A stretch of 64,000 bases of DNA. Origin: Ophiosphaerella korrae (Eukaryota; Ascomycota; Dothideomycetes; Pleosporales; Phaeosphaeriaceae). The stretch is from assembly GCA_028456385.1 (NCBI GenBank), contig JALNQF010000016.1, forward strand, positions 349,127-413,126, read 5' to 3'. The position numbers were made by a program, and so were the translations under genes. Shown piece after piece: positions 60,798 to 64,000 of the stretch (position 1 is its first letter; the number at the start of each line of letters is the position of its first letter). The notes under the pieces are model-generated. The model made no database searches, was not told the DNA's origin, and worked only from the letters and a program-made list of their open reading frames with translations.

Positions 60798-62430
60798 CTT
60801 TACTAATTTAGTTATTAAGAGAAGCAAAGTATAAGCAGCGTATAGTCTAGCTAATATAATAGTAGAAAGTTTAACTAAATAAGTAGCGAAAGTACCTATA
60901 AGTAGTTATAAGTTAGATAATACTATATAGAAAGTAGTAAGAGAATATATAAATAACCTAATCTCTAAAAAGGAAGATATAAAAATAGTAATTAACGCCT
61001 TAGAAACCTAGAACAAAGAACTATAGAACTATATAAAGTAAAACAAGGTATAAATTAAAGCTATTATTAAAGACTAGAATTAGATAGAACTAATTACTTA
61101 ACGACTAGAGATAAGTATAACAAAGAAACTACCTAAGATACCTATCCTTAAGAAGTTTAATAGAACAAGAGAGAAACTAAGACCTTTTATAGCTTTAGTA
61201 TAACTCTAGATAGATATATAAGTACTATACTTTAATATAGAAGAAAAGAAAGTAATATATATTAGAATACACCTTAAAGAAGATACAATAAGATAGTTTA
61301 AACCTTACTAGATAGATTATATAATATATATACTAATAACCTAGAAGGACGAAACTAGAGCTATTTTTAGAAGTTATAAATACTTTACTAAACAAATAAG
61401 AGTAGTATTTAGGGATATAGATATTACCTAATAAGTAGAAGAAAAGCTCGAAAAACTTATATAATAAAAGAGTATCCCTAAGTACGTATTATAGTTTAAA
61501 TAACTATTATAAAATATAGAGTAGAATTAATCTATATTAATATTATAATTTAAATAAAGATTAAATAAGAAAATCTAGTATAAAATAATCTATATAGAGA
61601 AACCTAGAATACTAGAAGCCCTAAAGTAATAGGTAATATAAATCGATAACGATCTTCGAGAATAGAAGAAGAATAAATATAGTACCTAACCTAGAAACTA
61701 GGACGTTAGAGACCCTATAATCCTTAATACTAATAAGGATAAGAAGAAAAAGAAGAAAGACTTTACGTACTTTAGCTATAGCAAGAAAGGCTACTATATA
61801 AAAGATTACTAATTATAAAAGAAAAAAGAGATAGTATATTATAAATATAAGAAACTAGGACACTTTGTAAAAGACTATAGAAGTAAAGACTATAAGAAAG
61901 ATAAAGAAACTTAGTTAAAAACAACTAAAAATAAGAAGGAAGTACTAAAAGTATAAGCTAAACCTTAGAAGAAAGTAGCTAGGAGTAAAGAACTATAATA
62001 TATAATACTCTACTAGACCTTTAATTACAAGAATAACTACTATATATATCTTTCTAGTAAGTAAGGAGTAAGATACTTTCTATAAAAAAATAGAGTAGTA
62101 GTAACAAAAGAAAGTAGAATAAAAGCGTAGCTAGAAGAAATAGCTTACGTAATAGACTTACTAATAGAAGACTTAGAAAAGAAAGAATCCTAGATTCTAT
62201 TAATCTAGGCTAAAGAACTAGTACTAGATAAAGAGACTACTATAGCTTCCTCTAAAGGACTACAAGAAAGTAAGAAACAAGTTAGTATAAGAGGTATAGA
62301 GTATACCTAGCTAGATATATATAGCTATAATAGCTATATAATAATAGATATAGAAGAATAAAATAAAGAATAGAAGTTTATTTAGAAATACTTACTAGTT
62401 ATAAGTATAGAGGAAGTATAAAGAGTATTT
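60351..62430 (+). mobile_element. Ty3/Gypsy chromovirus, copy E, LTR plus gag only
   Basis: The LTR (60351-60797, ending CCTATTACA) is followed by a gag region closely parallel to copy B, including the mutated zinc knuckle near 61850 (YYKYKKLGHF) and the region after it. Similarity ends at about 62430, well before protease and reverse transcriptase, where an unrelated sequence begins. The 3' part may resume beyond the window. Confidence 0.78.
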
Positions 62431-64000
62431 AGTAGGAGTTAGATATAATAGAATAATAGGTATATTAATAAAGTAAGATAAATCCTTAAAGGATTTATAG
62501 GCTTATAAAGGTATTTATATATCTAAAGAGTATACGTAATCCTAAGTAGCTCTAAGAGTAATTCTAGGAGTACCTAAAGAGCTTAAAGGGAGGTTTAAAG
62601 AGAGAGGCTTAAAGAGAGGTTTTAGGTAGGAGGAAAAGTACCTATAATAATAGCCCTCCCTTCTCTTACGCTGCGTCTTAAAGCGTAGAGCTCTATACCT
62701 TTAAGTACGTATAGTATCTAATTCTATCTAGTTATCTAGCCCTAGAGCCGCTCTATTAGCTATCTATAACTTAACCTATTCTATACTACTAGATTAAACG
62801 TAATTAAAAAAGAGGTATAGTATACTAAATAGATATACTTAGTATAGAATTGTATATATATTAGATACCTATAGTAGGCCTAGGGCTAGCCTATAGCTAA
62901 CTAAGGGTTGCTTAAAAAGTACCTTTAACGCTAGGTTCCTAGTACCTAGGTCTAAGATTTGTTGCGTAACAGCTATCTTACTACTATTATAGGGTTTACC
63001 TATTAGATTAGTACCTAGGAACTAGATTACTCTACTAGGGCTCTAAGTAGGGCCTAAGAGCTACTCTCTATTTATAGTACGTTACTAATTCTTTATAATA
63101 TAAAGTTATAATATATTTTTAATAAGATTTATAGTATATTATAAACTATTTTATATTATTAGATTCTTATTTAAAGTAAGATTATAGTCTAATTTATATT
63201 ATAGGCTTAGGTTTTAACTTATAAAGTGTTGCGTTTAAATTACTTAATAGTTCTAAGTAAATAAGGTTATACCTTTACCTATTAAACACGAGGTAGTCTA
63301 CTACTACTCTAGTGCTAGCGCGTTAGAGTTACTTAAAGGTAGATATAAAGGAGCTGCTTCTCTTAGTTACTTTATCTTTCTATTCTTATTACTTCTTTTC
63401 TCTTATTACCTACTATATTATCTACTATACCTTCTTTAGTCTCTAACAAAGCTATCCCTAATTACGTCTACGCTCTTACTAAGAACTTTACTACCTAGCC
63501 TAATCTAGTAAGGTTCTAGTATATAGCCTATCTTAAAGGCCTTACAACTTCTAGTAAATCTAACCCTAATAGTACTTTTAAGAGCTTTGTAATAACTATT
63601 TATAAAGAGTAGTACTATATTTATAGTAGTAACTTTAGTGTATATAATACTTACAAGAGAGCCTATAAAGGTAAATACATTCTAGTAAGTACTTTACTTT
63701 CTTAGTCTAATCTAATACTAATCTACTTAGGTGCTACTAGAGTTCTATTATACTATTAATGTTTTTAAGTATATTATTGCGTTTACTAACTATTAATATA
63801 ACTACGTAACTATTATAGTTAAATATAAAGATATAACTCTTAATAAAGTCTTTAATAAGCTTACTAATAATACTTATACTTACTAGGGTAAAGCCTAGGC
63901 CTATATTAAGAAGTTAGTAGAAACCTTTAATAGTTATAATTAGGCTCTTACTTATAAGAAGAAGAAGCTTAGTAGTAATAAGGTATCTTAGTATAATACT
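62431..64000 (+). other. Unidentified insertion, possible start of another LTR element
   Basis: Begins TATTTAGTAGGAGTTAG, compatible with a mutated TGTTTAG LTR start, and is clearly richer in G and C than its surroundings (for example 62640-62770). From about 63425 the plus strand reads as protein (STIPSLVSNKAIPNYVYALT) with few stops for some 80 codons, possibly a gag N-terminus. No second LTR within the window, so the identification is open. Confidence 0.35.

Overview
The window comes from a filamentous ascomycete (Pezizomycotina). The evidence is short GT-AG introns of about 58-61 nt, fungal-type gene families (Zn2Cys6 regulator, GMC oxidoreductase, ABCC pump, NLR-type nucleoside-phosphorylase domain, fungal kinase-like, APH and JmjC-like proteins), and AT-rich blocks with the footprint of repeat-induced point mutation (RIP). 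In those blocks CpA and TpG are nearly absent, TpA is in great excess, and transposon frames are riddled with TAG/TAA.

Layout. (1) 1-15229 has ordinary base composition but is a gene graveyard. It holds a kinase-like fragment, a piggyBac transposase relic with three in-frame stops, a frameshifted JmjC-like gene, a frameshifted and truncated aminoglycoside-phosphotransferase-like gene, a full-length but broken ABCC transporter whose second nucleotide-binding domain lost its Walker A part, a truncated nucleoside-phosphorylase-like domain, and one open hypothetical frame. (2) 15230-24017 is one AT-rich block that resolves fully: a 1.37-kb element with 435-bp terminal inverted repeats, split by a complete Ty3/Gypsy chromovirus (target duplication AATCT) and by a 425-bp TA-flanked MITE inside its right arm. 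(3) 24018-28701 is an island of well-preserved genes, a GMC oxidoreductase (+) and a Zn2Cys6 transcription factor (-), convergent, and bracketed by inverted copies of the same 20-bp transposon end. (4) 28702-64000 is a second nested, RIP-mutated transposon block. It contains at least three further copies or parts of the same chromovirus plus a solo LTR, a second Gypsy family, a probable Copia gag piece, two clear and one probable Tc1/mariner-like elements, and stretches I could not identify.

How it fits together: the only genes likely to work are the oxidoreductase/regulator pair, possibly a small metabolic unit, and perhaps the frame at 14623-15201. Everything else is decayed coding sequence or silenced mobile DNA. 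The pattern suggests a subtelomeric, pericentromeric or other heterochromatic compartment of a two-speed genome; that placement is inference. I found no tRNA, rRNA or CRISPR. Long open frames inside the AT-rich blocks are chance products of composition.
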